Shown here: positions 35,894 through 46,700 of the stretch, piece by piece
How positions within the stretch are numbered: position 1 is the stretch's first letter
How the letters are laid out: each line of letters starts with the position of its first letter
Notes under the pieces: model-generated
The model's input: only the letters and a program-made list of their open reading frames with translations
Databases searched by the model: none
Told to the model about the DNA's origin: nothing
Position numbers and translations under genes: made by a program
Source: Clostridia bacterium
GTDB lineage: Bacteria; Bacillota; Clostridia; Oscillospirales; CAG-272
Length of the DNA stretch: 64,000 nucleotides
Assembly (NCBI GenBank): GCA_017461945.1
Contig: JAFTSB010000024.1
Span: 120,592-184,591 of the forward strand
Direction: 5' to 3'

Positions 35894-35897
35894 TGGA

Positions 35898-37406
35898 TTA
35901 TTTTGCAGAATTACACAAGGGGAGCTCAAACCAGAATTCACTCCCCACCCCCAAGGCGCTGTTTACACCGTAGGAGGCTTTGTGCGCTTCCAACACGCCT
36001 TTCACAATGGAAAGGCCCAGTCCGGTTCCCATCACCGCACGCTTATGCACTTTATCTACACGGTAATAGCGATCCCAGATGTCGTTGATCTGTTCAGGAG
36101 GAATACCCTCGCCATCATCAGAAACGGAAACCCTGACTCTGCCATTGGCGATGGTTTGCGTAACCACCACACGCTTGGATTCCCCTGTGTAGTTGACAGC
36201 ATTATTGATCAAATTATAGATCACCTGCAGGATCATCGTACGGTCCGCCTCTACAACGGCGCGCTCCTCCCCACCACAAAACTCGATACTGTATCCTTCG
36301 TGACGGATCAGTTGATCGTATCGTTTCATAGTATCCTGCACAGTTTCGGTCAGATCAAAGATGGCAGGTGTCATTTTTTGCGTTCCTGCCTGCAGTTTGG
36401 ATAGATCCATCAGATCATTGACCAGCTCCGAAAGTCGGGTCGCCTCGTCAATGATCGCCTGTACATTTTCGGGAGAGTTTTCGCCGGGAATATCGCGCAT
36501 CATTTCGCTGTATCCCCTGATCATCGTCAAGGGAGTGCGCAGGTCGTGAGAAATGTTGGCAATCAATTCTTTTTGCAATCTGTCAGTGGCGCCAATCTCA
36601 GCAGCAGCATAATTCAATGCATCTGCCAATTCCTGCACCTCACGATACCCCTTTCCCGAAAAATCAGGCTCATAATTTCCGGTTGCAAGGCCTCGCGCCT
36701 TTTCGGTGATCTCTGTCAACGGCTTGGATATGATTCTTGTCAGAATAAAGATGAGAATCAGAGCGGCACCGATCACAATACCGGCGATCCAGAAAAATTG
36801 AACCTGCAGTGTGCGCACGGTAGCATCCATCGGCGTTAACTCGCAGTCCACCATCAAAAGATATTCTACCCCGTCCACGTAAATCACGCGCACATGAATA
36901 GCGTTGACGCTATCCGATCGCTTGTGGATACCGGGCAGGTGAAAGCCTTCTTCGTCCTCGCTTAAGGTATCGGCTTTGAATTCCATTCGCTCGTTATATA
37001 CGCCATTATTGGCAAGCGCAGAATCATAAAGACCGGAAAGTAACACGGGGGTCAAATGATGAATCATACAATCATTGGTAATGTCGGCATCTGCCAGTGT
37101 TCGGGCAATGCCATTCTCCACCGTAAACACGCGAATACACATTTGTCGCCCACGCGCAATCTCCTCCACGCGCCCGTCGATATCCTCGGCGCTGATGTAA
37201 CTGGAGATGCGCTCAGCAATACGGTTCATCTCCAAAAATCGCTCTTTTTCATAAAAATACGCCAACATGCGAATTTGAAAGAACCATAACGTCACAAAAA
37301 TCAAAATAACAAAGGCAGCAAAGCACGCAAACAAACGGCGACGAATGCCACCTTTGTTTTTCTCTTTTTTCTTCATAGCGTCAAGCACTTGAACGTTGCG
37401 ATCCAT
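35898..37406 (-). CDS. sensor histidine kinase
   Basis: This 502-residue protein has an N-terminal transmembrane helix (LFACFAAFVILIFVTLWFF), an extracytoplasmic sensor of about 150 residues, a second helix (FFWIAGIVIGAALILIFIL), a HAMP linker, the phosphorylated histidine in LIANISHDLRTPLTMIRG, and the ATPase boxes IYNLINNAVNYTG, SDDGEGIPPE and GTGLGLSIVKGV. It senses an external signal and phosphorylates the adjacent regulator. The ATG at 37406 shares a base with the regulator's stop codon (TGATG style), and GAGGAGCATTG is the ribosome site. The signal is unknown; being beside HtrA suggests envelope stress. Confidence 0.93.
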   Translation of the reverse strand: MDRNVQVLDAMKKKEKNKGGIRRRLFACFAAFVILIFVTLWFFQIRMLAYFYEKERFLEMNRIAERISSYISAEDIDGRVEEIARGRQMCIRVFTVENGIARTLADADITNDCMIHHLTPVLLSGLYDSALANNGVYNERMEFKADTLSEDEEGFHLPGIHKRSDSVNAIHVRVIYVDGVEYLLMVDCELTPMDATVRTLQVQFFWIAGIVIGAALILIFILTRIISKPLTEITEKARGLATGNYEPDFSGKGYREVQELADALNYAAAEIGATDRLQKELIANISHDLRTPLTMIRGYSEMMRDIPGENSPENVQAIIDEATRLSELVNDLMDLSKLQAGTQKMTPAIFDLTETVQDTMKRYDQLIRHEGYSIEFCGGEERAVVEADRTMILQVIYNLINNAVNYTGESKRVVVTQTIANGRVRVSVSDDGEGIPPEQINDIWDRYYRVDKVHKRAVMGTGLGLSIVKGVLEAHKASYGVNSALGVGSEFWFELPLCNSAK

Positions 37407-38092
37407 CAATGCTCCTCAAAACGGTATCCCACCCCTCGCAGGGTGACGATATACTCGCTGTATTTCCCCAAGGTTTTACGCAATAGCTTGATATGTGTAT
37501 CCAGCGTACGAGCATCGCCATAAAAATCGTAGCCCCATACCTCATTCAAAAGCTTTTCGCGGCTGAGCGCCACATTGCGATTGCGTAACAGGTAAAAGAA
37601 CAGATCGTACTCCTTGGGAGACATATCCACCCGTGCACCATCTATATAAACAATGCGCGCCGTCAAGTCCACGCGCAAGCCGCCGTTATCCAGCTCGACG
37701 ATCTGATTTTTTTCGCGATCCGGCTCGCGGCGTTTCATGCGCTTCATCACGGCTTCTACGCGCAGCATCAGCTCGCGTGGGGAAAAGGGCTTGACAACAT
37801 AGTCATCCACCCCCAACTCAAAGCCATTGATCTTGTCGTATTCCTCGCCGCGTGCAGAAAGCATAATAATGGGCGTATCGGCCGTTTTTCGGATCTCGCG
37901 ACAAGCGGAAAATCCGTCAAGTTCCGGCATCATAATGTCCAAAATAATAATGTCAAAGGTCTCACGCCTGCAAAGACTAACAGCCTCCATACCGTCACCG
38001 GCCTCGGTTACCGTATGCCCTTCAAACTCGGCATATTTGCGAATGATCGACCGTATGCGGATCTCGTCATCCACTACCAGAATGCGATACAT
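37406..38092 (-). CDS. OmpR/PhoB-family response regulator
   Basis: This 228-residue protein has a receiver domain (ILVVDDEIRIRSII, phosphoacceptor in DIIILDIMMPELDG, then MLSARGEEYDKINGFELGVDDYVVKPF in two overlapping signatures) and a winged-helix DNA-binding domain ending LDTHIKLLRKTLGKYSEYI and VRGVGYRFE-like LRGVGYRFE. It is the partner of the downstream kinase. Start at MYRILVVDDE behind AAAGGGGATATT, 11 bases after htrA. Confidence 0.95.
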   Translation of the reverse strand: MYRILVVDDEIRIRSIIRKYAEFEGHTVTEAGDGMEAVSLCRRETFDIIILDIMMPELDGFSACREIRKTADTPIIMLSARGEEYDKINGFELGVDDYVVKPFSPRELMLRVEAVMKRMKRREPDREKNQIVELDNGGLRVDLTARIVYIDGARVDMSPKEYDLFFYLLRNRNVALSREKLLNEVWGYDFYGDARTLDTHIKLLRKTLGKYSEYIVTLRGVGYRFEEH

Positions 38093-38103
38093 AATATCCC
38101 CTT

Positions 38104-39450
38104 TCAATCAAAGTCAACGCTGGCCCCGGCAGGAATGTACTCCACCAGCTTTACCGTTAAAGTCACTTCTGTATTTTTGCGCAGGACAATTACCGTAACC
38201 TCGTCACCGACATTGTGCGAACGGATAATGCGCTTTAATTCGGATAGCTTGCTGACAGAGGTGCCATCCACGCTCAAAATAATGTCCTCTTTTTCAAATT
38301 GCGTGTTGTTTCCGGCATCGTAGATATACAACACCTGTTGGTATTGGAAAATGCTGATCTGTACATTTCCTTCTTGAACGGTCACACCCAAGGCAGGAAT
38401 ATTCGGAATATATCCAAGCTTTAACAAATGGTTGATGGAAACGATGGCGCTATCCACCGGAATGGCAAATCCAAGCCCTTCTACACCCGCGGCAGAGTAT
38501 TTTGCGTTCACAATGCCGATCAATTCACCCGACAGATTAAAAAGACCGCCGCCGGAATTGCCGGAGTTGATAGCTGCATTGGTTTGGATCAGCGTCATTG
38601 TCACACCGTCCACCACAATCTCGCGTTCCAAAGCGCTGATAATACCATTTGTTACGGTGCCACCCAGCTCACCTAAGGGATTACCAATGGCAATGACCTC
38701 CTCACCCAAGGCCAACGCACTGCTGTATCCCAGCTTTGCTACCGTTAGTGCCTCTTGAGGAGTGATCTTGATGATGGCAATATCGCCATCCTCATCCGCA
38801 CCGCGCACAGAAGCCTCGTAGGTGTTGCCGTTGGTCAAGCGGACATATACATTGGTGGCACCATCGATCACGTGATTATTGGTTACGATAATACCGTCGG
38901 CATGAATGATTACGCCGCTGCCGGCACCAGCAGAAATGGTTCCGTAATTGGATTGGGTTGTGGTCATAATCTCCACCACAGAGTCCTTGACTGCTGCAAT
39001 GGCCTCAATCATAGTTTTGGGATCATTGCCTGCAGATCCGTTTTTAGAATCCTGCAACGTGCTACCATCATTTTTGGATATTACAACATCGGCATAATGA
39101 TACCCATTACTACCGTCATTTGTATATACGTTTGCTCCGAGATCTACATTGGTATTTGTGTTTCCGTGAGTATACCCAGAAGTATCCGACAGCTGGTCAG
39201 CAACCAGATATCCCACAACGCCAACCATAGAAAGAAGCAGCACACCGAGAATGGCACACAGTGCGATCACAGCAATCCGTTTTTTCCGTTTTTTGCGTTG
39301 CTCCTCCTTGACCTTTTCAGGATCCTGATAGGAAACGCCATACCAATAAGCCCCTGTGGAATCAAAAAAGGAATTCGGCTGTGAGTTTGCGTTGAAATCG
39401 GATTCATTTTGCGTATTTTTTTGATCGTTGAAATCGTCAGGATGGTTCAT
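38104..39450 (-). CDS. HtrA-like membrane-anchored serine protease
   Basis: This 448-residue protein has a disordered cytoplasmic head of 70 residues, a transmembrane helix (IAVIALCAILGVLLLSMVGVV begins near 72, quoted in part), a Ser/Asn-rich linker, then a trypsin-like domain with His in TNNHVIDGATN, Asp in DGDIAIIKI and Ser in INSGNSGGGLFN. One C-terminal PDZ domain ends the protein. HtrA/DegP proteases degrade misfolded exported proteins. It heads an operon with a two-component system, which resembles envelope-stress loci. Start with GGAAGGAGAGACACCA-ATG. Confidence 0.93.
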   Translation of the reverse strand: MNHPDDFNDQKNTQNESDFNANSQPNSFFDSTGAYWYGVSYQDPEKVKEEQRKKRKKRIAVIALCAILGVLLLSMVGVVGYLVADQLSDTSGYTHGNTNTNVDLGANVYTNDGSNGYHYADVVISKNDGSTLQDSKNGSAGNDPKTMIEAIAAVKDSVVEIMTTTQSNYGTISAGAGSGVIIHADGIIVTNNHVIDGATNVYVRLTNGNTYEASVRGADEDGDIAIIKITPQEALTVAKLGYSSALALGEEVIAIGNPLGELGGTVTNGIISALEREIVVDGVTMTLIQTNAAINSGNSGGGLFNLSGELIGIVNAKYSAAGVEGLGFAIPVDSAIVSINHLLKLGYIPNIPALGVTVQEGNVQISIFQYQQVLYIYDAGNNTQFEKEDIILSVDGTSVSKLSELKRIIRSHNVGDEVTVIVLRKNTEVTLTVKLVEYIPAGASVDFD

Positions 39451-39477
39451 TGGTGTCTCTCCTTCCGTTTAATCTAC

Positions 39478-39504
39478 CGTCAGTATATCCTTGTTTTGTG
39501 ACGG
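39478..39504. promoter_or_regulatory. inverted repeat around the htrA -10 region, candidate operator
   Basis: CCGTCA (39478-39483) and TGACGG (39499-39504) are inverted with a 15-base gap that contains TATACT, the best -10 for htrA on the minus strand. No good -35 is seen, which would fit activation by the operon's own response regulator. This is an inference. Confidence 0.35.
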
Positions 39505-39560
39505 TTTGATGATTGCCAGGCAAAAAAGATTTGAAATTGCACAAAATCCATGCAGTATCA

Positions 39561-39589
39561 TTGAAATGCCTTTTGAAATATGTTATAAT
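39561..39589 (+). promoter_or_regulatory. promoter of the queG-like-addB-addA operon
   Basis: TTGAAA (39561-39566), a 17-base spacer and a perfect TATAAT (39584-39589) lie 36 bases before the first start codon. Confidence 0.75.
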
Positions 39590-39625
39590 GCATTATGTAA
39601 TTCTTAAACAAAAGGCGGTGATGTT

Positions 39626-40450
39626 ATGCAACAGTTGATCCCATCTCTGCTCTCGCAGCACGGTATTTTTTTGTGCGCCCCGATCTCTCTTTCCCATTGC
39701 CGCATTACGCGTGGATATTTGTTGGAACGCGCCGGGATCACTACAGGCACCGCTTGGATGTTTGCTGTACCTTATTATACCACAGAGTGCGACAATCCTG
39801 CAAGAAATATTTCCGCTTATGCGGTGTCCGGTGATTATCACCGTTTCTTTGCCGGGCTATTTGATGAGATTTTGCCGGTTCTGCGCAAGCGCTTTCCCAC
39901 CAATACATTTGTCGGCTTTACCGATCATTCCCCCCTTGCCGAGGCCGAGGCGGCCGTCAATGCCGGTTTGGGTTTTTGGGGCTGCAATCACTTGTTTTTG
40001 ACCGATCGATATTCCTCTTATGTATTTCTGGGTGAAATCATCACCGATGCAATGGTAGAAACCCCCGTTCACGAGCCCAAAATATGCAACGCCTGTGGCG
40101 CTTGCCAAAAAGCCTGCCCCGTTCAGCTATCCGTTGAGCGGTGTCTTTCGGCGTTGACACAAAAAAAGGGAGAGCTGTCAAAGGCAGAACAAGAGCTGCT
40201 TTTGCAGCAAGGTTGCGCATGGGGATGTGACATCTGCCAAGAAAACTGTCCCGTCACGCAAAGAGCCAAGACACGGGGCAGCATCTATACCACCATTCCC
40301 TATTTCCAAAACACCGCCCTGCCTCATTTGACTGCCAAAGAAATCGCGACTATGAGCGATGACGATTTTGCGGCACGGGCTTACAGCTGGCGCGGGCGCG
40401 CCGTCATTTTGCGTAATTTAGACATACTGGAGAAAGGAGAGTCTACATGA
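39626..40450 (+). CDS. QueG-like epoxyqueuosine reductase family protein, short form
   Basis: This 274-residue protein has the QueG-type fold with NAGLGFWGCNHLFLTD and two ferredoxin-like clusters (CNACGACQKACP, then CAWGCDICQENCP). Typical QueG proteins of about 380 residues reduce epoxyqueuosine in tRNA with cobalamin and carry C-terminal HEAT repeats. This one stops after a short tail and lacks the repeats. Start with AAAGGCGGTGATGTT-ATG. Its stop overlaps the addB start (ATGA). Other queuosine genes are not in the window, so the substrate is not certain. Confidence 0.8.
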   Translation: MQQLIPSLLSQHGIFLCAPISLSHCRITRGYLLERAGITTGTAWMFAVPYYTTECDNPARNISAYAVSGDYHRFFAGLFDEILPVLRKRFPTNTFVGFTDHSPLAEAEAAVNAGLGFWGCNHLFLTDRYSSYVFLGEIITDAMVETPVHEPKICNACGACQKACPVQLSVERCLSALTQKKGELSKAEQELLLQQGCAWGCDICQENCPVTQRAKTRGSIYTTIPYFQNTALPHLTAKEIATMSDDDFAARAYSWRGRAVILRNLDILEKGEST

Positions 40451-43400
40451 TTCGTTTCATTTACGGTGCAGGTAGCGATGCCACACGTCAACTGCTGACC
40501 GAATCAATCCTGCAGGATCTGGCCGACGGTTTTCAGGCGATTTTGCTTGTTCCCGAGCAGGAAACGGTCATTACGGAGCGACGAATGCTGGAGAGTCTCC
40601 CCGCCACCGCCCAGCTCTCCTTTGAGGTGTTAAATTTTTCCCGCTTGGCCAACCGAACTTTTCGCGCCATCGGCGGTCTTTCCTATCACTTGGCCTCTCC
40701 TGCCGTTTCCGCCCTTTTGATGTGGAAATCCTTGCGAGAGGTTGCACCTCTTTTGCAGCAATACGGAGCAGATGCCGCCAAAGACAGCGCCCTTTGTGAA
40801 CTGATGCTGAAAACCCACGCACAGTGTAAGGCTTGCTGTATCACCGCAGACGATCTGCTTTCTACCGCAGATTCTCTCCCTGTTGGAGATCCGCTTCGGG
40901 ATAAGCTACACGATATCGGCCTGACACTTGGCACCTTTGAAGCTGCATTTGGCACACGCTTTGACAATTCCGACGACGAGCTGACACGCCTGGCAGCCGC
41001 CTTGGCCGGTGATGGCAAGCAGTTATTTGCCAATACACACATATATCTGGACTCGTTTACGGATTTCACCGCACAGGAACAAGCCGTTCTGGAACAGCTG
41101 ATGCGCATTGCGCCAACGCTCTCTATCACCTTTCCTCTTTCCGCTCCCACCGAGAAAGGCTTGCATCTCAAGGCGATCCAAGACAGCCACGACACGCTGT
41201 TCGCTATGGCCAAGAAAAACGGCCTGCGCATTATGCGCGAAGTGCCCGAACAGCCCAGGCCCAGTGACAGCATTTCTTATATCTCTGCCCACCTATTCGA
41301 TATGGGAGCCGAGCCAGCCCCCTTATCTATGCTGCAAGACGAGAAAATCCAGGTAATTTCTTGTTCCTCCCCCTTTGAAGAGGCCGAAGCGATCGCTTGC
41401 GAGATTCACAGACTGATCCGTGCCGGCTGCCGTTATCGAGACATCACAATTGTGGTACGCAATGCCGAGAGCTGGAGCGGTATTCTGGACACCGCTTTGG
41501 AAAAGGAAGACATTCCTTGCTTTATCTCTGAAAAAGCAGATATCGCCGTTCACCCCTTGATTAAGCTGATCAATCAAGCCCTTCGTATCAAGATCGGTCG
41601 TTGGCGCGAGGAGGATGTCATAGGTCTATTAAAAACCGGGCTATGTAACGTCAGCCCCAACGATATCAACCTCTTTGAGGAATACGCATCCGTTTGGCAT
41701 CCGCGTGGTGAAAAAGCGTATAACGGCATGCCCTTTTCCAAAAATCCTGATGGTTTTACGCAACGGATTTCTCCCCGTGGCGAGCGTATTTTGCAAGGCG
41801 CCAATGCCGCGCGTGAATCCATTATCAGCCCACTTGTGCGTTTACACAACGATCTTGAAAAGGGAGAAAATGCAACGGCGCTTTGCAACGCGCTGTATAA
41901 CTTTTTAGAAGATTTGGATATTAAGAGCAAGCTTGCCGAAAAGGCCAAAAAGCACCTATACGCAGGTGAGCGGCGCGAGGCAGAGGAGCTCTCTCGCTTA
42001 TACAATGTAACGATTGATGCGTTGGAGGATATTTCCAACGCTATCGGCGATCAAAAGCTGACCGTTTCGGAATTTGCCGATGTGCTGGGGCTTGTATTTT
42101 CCCACACAGACATCGGCGTGATTCCCACCTCTGCAGACGAGGTGGTAATTGGCTCTGCCGCAATGCTTCGTGCAGATCATCCTCGCTTTGTTCTGGTGGC
42201 CGGATTGGTGGAGGGCGCGTTCCCACAGACCGTAACCGAGGACGGCCTTTTTAGCTTTGCTGAAAAAGAACGTCTGGCCACTTTAAACGTGGAATTCTCT
42301 TCACAAAGTGAAGTGCTTGCCTCCGAAGAGTTGTTTTATATTCATCGTGCCTTTTCGACTCCGAGAGACGGTTTGACGCTTTTTTATTCTACCAGTTCAA
42401 CCGATGGGCGTTCTACCTCCCCCTCGATCGGTGTGGAACGCACGCTGCGCCTACTAAACAAAAAATCCGCTACTTCCTTTGGAGCTCGCCCCTTATTGGA
42501 ACGCATTTATTCTCCCTCCGGTGCAATGGAGCATCTGCCCGAATGGTCGGGAGAGGTTGCCGATGAGGTACTTACACTTTTAAAAAATCAAAAGTTGCCT
42601 GCCGTCAAGAGCCTGGAGCGCCCCGTGGTCGACCCCATTGCCGCCGTTTGCTCTGACACGGCGAGATTCCTCTTTACCACCGGACGATTTAATCCTACCC
42701 ATCTGGAAAAGTTCTCCTCCTGCAGATTTGCCTATTACTGCTCACATGTGTTGCATTTGCGAGAGGACCGCAGCAGCTCCATCAGTTCTGCTGAAATCGG
42801 AACCTTTATTCATTTTGTGCTGGAGCATGTCATGAACGCCATACAAAAATCCGACGGCTCCTTCCGCTCCTTCACCGCAGAAAAGCAACAGGACCTGGTG
42901 ACCCATATCTGTACGGATTATCGGCAGGCATTGCAAGAAGCCGGTTGTGACTTCACTCCACGTGCCGATGCTCTTTTGGCGCGGTTAAAAACCTTGGCAG
43001 GGCTGATTGTTTCCAGTTTGGTGGCCGAATTTGCCGACAGCCTGTTCTCGCCCGCCTTTTTGGAATTGGATCTTGCCTCCGCAGGCGAGCGTGCGACCGT
43101 TTCTATGCAAGACGGAACCACAATCCCCTTGACAGGCAAGGCTGACCGCGTGGACCATTGGCGCGATGAAAATGGGAACTCCTATTTGCGTGTGGCCGAT
43201 TATAAAACCGGCACTCGCAGCTTTGATGCGAATGACATTGAAAAAGGCTTCTGTCTACAAATGCCGCTTTATCTTCTGGCTTTATGCCGCGGAGAGCATC
43301 CACAGCTGGCAAGCAAGCTGAAAATTCCGGCAAACACTGTTTTTCGACCGGCAGGTGTTACCTATCTTTCCTCTGCAATCGGTACCGAAAATACCGATTG

Positions 43401-43731
43401 CAAGCAAAGCAGCGAAGATGCGATGCTCAATGCCCTGCACCGCCTGTCGCGAGAGGGTCTGGTCATCTCCGACCCCAATGTACAAAACGCTATGTCCCTT
43501 TCCGGCGACAAGCAAATTGTAGGTGGCGGCCGCAGTCAAAAGAAAAGGGCCATCTCACCCGAGGAATTCGACCAGCTTTTTGACACCCTTGAGCAAACCA
43601 TCGTCCGCATTGTAGGGGACATGAGAAGTGGCAAGGCCGAAGCAATTCCCCACAAGCACGGCGCCCGAACCCCCTGTGATTTCTGCTCCTTTGGCGCGGT
43701 TTGCCGTTCTTCCAAAAAATCAAATGCGTAA
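40447..43731 (+). CDS. addB: AddB subunit of the helicase-nuclease AddAB
   Basis: This 1094-residue protein has an inactivated UvrD-like helicase fold followed by a RecB-type nuclease with GKADRVDHW and VADYKTG. Four cysteines of the Fe-S cluster are split between FSSCRFAYYC and the C-terminal CDFCSFGAVC, the AddB hallmark. With AddA it resects DNA ends for recombination until it meets a Chi sequence. The N-terminal nucleotide loop is degenerate (GAGSDATRQ, no GKT). It overlaps the previous gene by four bases and is followed by addA after 14. Confidence 0.92.
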   Translation: MIRFIYGAGSDATRQLLTESILQDLADGFQAILLVPEQETVITERRMLESLPATAQLSFEVLNFSRLANRTFRAIGGLSYHLASPAVSALLMWKSLREVAPLLQQYGADAAKDSALCELMLKTHAQCKACCITADDLLSTADSLPVGDPLRDKLHDIGLTLGTFEAAFGTRFDNSDDELTRLAAALAGDGKQLFANTHIYLDSFTDFTAQEQAVLEQLMRIAPTLSITFPLSAPTEKGLHLKAIQDSHDTLFAMAKKNGLRIMREVPEQPRPSDSISYISAHLFDMGAEPAPLSMLQDEKIQVISCSSPFEEAEAIACEIHRLIRAGCRYRDITIVVRNAESWSGILDTALEKEDIPCFISEKADIAVHPLIKLINQALRIKIGRWREEDVIGLLKTGLCNVSPNDINLFEEYASVWHPRGEKAYNGMPFSKNPDGFTQRISPRGERILQGANAARESIISPLVRLHNDLEKGENATALCNALYNFLEDLDIKSKLAEKAKKHLYAGERREAEELSRLYNVTIDALEDISNAIGDQKLTVSEFADVLGLVFSHTDIGVIPTSADEVVIGSAAMLRADHPRFVLVAGLVEGAFPQTVTEDGLFSFAEKERLATLNVEFSSQSEVLASEELFYIHRAFSTPRDGLTLFYSTSSTDGRSTSPSIGVERTLRLLNKKSATSFGARPLLERIYSPSGAMEHLPEWSGEVADEVLTLLKNQKLPAVKSLERPVVDPIAAVCSDTARFLFTTGRFNPTHLEKFSSCRFAYYCSHVLHLREDRSSSISSAEIGTFIHFVLEHVMNAIQKSDGSFRSFTAEKQQDLVTHICTDYRQALQEAGCDFTPRADALLARLKTLAGLIVSSLVAEFADSLFSPAFLELDLASAGERATVSMQDGTTIPLTGKADRVDHWRDENGNSYLRVADYKTGTRSFDANDIEKGFCLQMPLYLLALCRGEHPQLASKLKIPANTVFRPAGVTYLSSAIGTENTDCKQSSEDAMLNALHRLSREGLVISDPNVQNAMSLSGDKQIVGGGRSQKKRAISPEEFDQLFDTLEQTIVRIVGDMRSGKAEAIPHKHGARTPCDFCSFGAVCRSSKKSNA

Positions 43732-43745
43732 AGGAGGATACCACT

Positions 43746-46700
43746 ATGGCAAGAGAATGGACCATACCACAGCGCGCCGCCATTGAAGCACGCAATCGCA
43801 CCCTTTTGGTATCCGCCGCCGCAGGATCGGGTAAGACCGCCGTTTTGACGGAGCGCATTATCCGTTTGCTGACAGATCCCGAGGATCCTGCCGATATTTC
43901 CCGCATGCTGATCGTGACCTTTACGCGTGCCGCTGCGGGCGAACTGCGGCAACGCATTTCCAAAGCTTTGTCAGAGGCCATTGCCAAGGACCCTGCTAAC
44001 GAAAAACTGACCCGACAGTTGATGCTACTTGGCAGTGCGCACATTTCCACCATTGACTCCTTCTATTTGGATTTGGTCAAGACCAATTTTCAATCCACCG
44101 GGCTCCCCCCCACGTTTCGTATGGCGGATGACACCGAGCTGACTCCTATCAAAAAAGAGATCATGGACGATGTAGTGGATACGATGTACATGGAGTATCC
44201 TGATTTTTCTCAGATTTCCGATATATTCTGCGATATACGAAATGAAGACTCCATCTGTACCACCCTGATTGGCATCGCAGATGCCCTGCACAAATATCCG
44301 GAATCCATTGATATATTGCTTCGTTCTGCTCGCGAGATTGAAGAAGGAGCCATCGCACCTCTTGATACCTCCTTTGGCAAGGTGTGGCTACGCTCTATAC
44401 AGGAGCTTGCACAGGAAGGCTTCCACTATTTCGGCCAAGCCCTTCGGGAAATGCAATCCGAAGGTAACGATGCCCGAGTGGCCAAGCGCTTTGGAGACGT
44501 CTATCGAGAGTACTATGAACGCTGCGCAGAGCTTCTGCAAGCCATCGAGCGCTTGGACTATACCGCCATCCGCTCTCTGCTTACACTCTCCTTCGCACAT
44601 CGTCTTGCAGGCGGCAAAATGCCCCCCATGTCCCCTGCCTTTGTGGATATGCGAGGACTGTGCGATCACTTCCGCGATAAATGGAAGGCAAGCGCCCAGA
44701 GCCTTGGGGCCTTTTCTGCAGAGGAAATCATCGAAAGCGCCACAGAAACTGCGCACGTATTGCGTCTTTTACACACCACGCTACAACGCTTTGAGACCGC
44801 CTATGCCGAGACGAAGCGTACACGGGAAGTCGCGGAATTTTCTGACATTTCCCGCGCCGCCTATCACCTTTTGGTAGATCAGAACGGTAACCGCACCGCC
44901 TTAGCTCGTGAATTATCCGAAACCTTTGATGCGGTATACATTGACGAATATCAAGACGTGGACGCCATGCAAGACGCCACCTTTCGTGCAATCTCTAAGG
45001 AGCGCAACCGCTTTATGGTGGGCGATATCAAGCAAAGCATTTACCGTTTTCGCGGCGCTCAGCCCACGGTATTTGCCAATTATCGAAAGCACTTTCCTTT
45101 GATCGAAACTGCAGATAGCAACGCCCCTGAGGTTACAGTATTTATGTCGGATTGCTTCCGTTGCGACGAAAATGTGATCCGTTTTTCCAACGCCGTTTCG
45201 GGCTATCTGTTCTCCAGAAGTGCCGAGAGTATCGGCTACACCAAGGAGGACGATCTACGCTTTTCCAAGATTCCACCTAACGCCGAATATCAATCTCCTA
45301 AGTGCTGTGTCATGCTGGCCGACCGCCTCGCCAAGGATGAGCGAGAGGAGACGGATGAGGACCCGAAATCTGCCGAGCTGGAGGCCAAAATGATTGCCAC
45401 CGAGATCCATCGGCTGACGACAGATCCCACTGCTCGCAAAGCCGACGGCTCCCCCATTGGATATGGTGACATCGCTATTCTGATGCGCAGCACGACCATT
45501 GCCCCTTTTATCACCAAAGAATTAAACGCATACGGTATTCCTACCAATGACACCTCGCGTCGCAGCTTTTTTGAGAACCCCGAGGTGCTTTGTATGTACA
45601 GCCTCTTGGCCGCCATTGACAATCCATTCCGTGACGTTTATCTGGCGGCAGCTATGCGTTCTCCCTTTTTTGGCTTTACCTTGGAGGATATGGTTCGCAT
45701 CCACGCAGCCGGGGACCACGCCCTTTCTCTTTACGAAGCCGTTGGACAAGCCGCTCAAACCCTTTCTGACGATACGGAATTAGCAGAAAAAATCAAGGAT
45801 TTCACAGAACGGTTAGCTGTTTTTCGTGAAAAAGCCGAATCGCTGTCGGTAAATAAGCTATTGCGTTATCTCTATCGCGAAACCGCCGTTTTGGCCTTTG
45901 CGGGATACGAAACAGACGACAAAGGCACCCCCACTGTACGACGTCAAAATCTGCACCGTTTGTATGAATACGCCCGCACCTTTGAAGCGGGTGGCTTTAA
46001 AGGATTGCATCAATTTATCGAATACGTGGATCACATCATGGCCAACGACACCAAAATGCCGGCCCCCGAAGGAGATCCCGATGCCATTTCTCTGATTACC
46101 ATTCACCATTCCAAGGGCTTGGAATACCCTGTTTGCTTCTTGGTTGGTACGGCCACTCGTTTTAATACCGATGATCTCAAGCCCACGCTGCTGGCTGACG
46201 AGCATTTGGGCTGCGCTACTCGCCTTTGCAATGCAGGCCCCTTTTCACGCACAAACACCTTCTTTCGTCAAGCCATTTCCTTGGAGCTGAAGCGCCAGAA
46301 CAAGGAGGAGGAAATGCGTGTTTTATACGTGGCTATGACACGCGCCAGAGAACGTCTATACGTTACCGCTGCCCCACGTTACGGTGCAGATCGCGCATTG
46401 CAAAAGGCCGAGCTGTTCGGCAGTTCTTATGCAGCACCCGCCTCTCCCGAGGGGAATTGTTATCTGGACTGGATTCTGACGGCACTGATGCGCCCGGACC
46501 GAGAAGCCTTTTCCAAGCTTATCATCCTGCCGGAGCCTGCCATTCTCTCCGGCGAAACGGTTACTTCCTGTGAAGCGATGGAAGCCGTGACGCTTACGTC
46601 CTCCCCCAAGGAGATCATCTCCACTCTTGAAGAACGCTTTGCCTATCGCTATCCCTATCAACATCTAACCAAATTACCCGCCAAGCTCTCGGTTTCTCGG

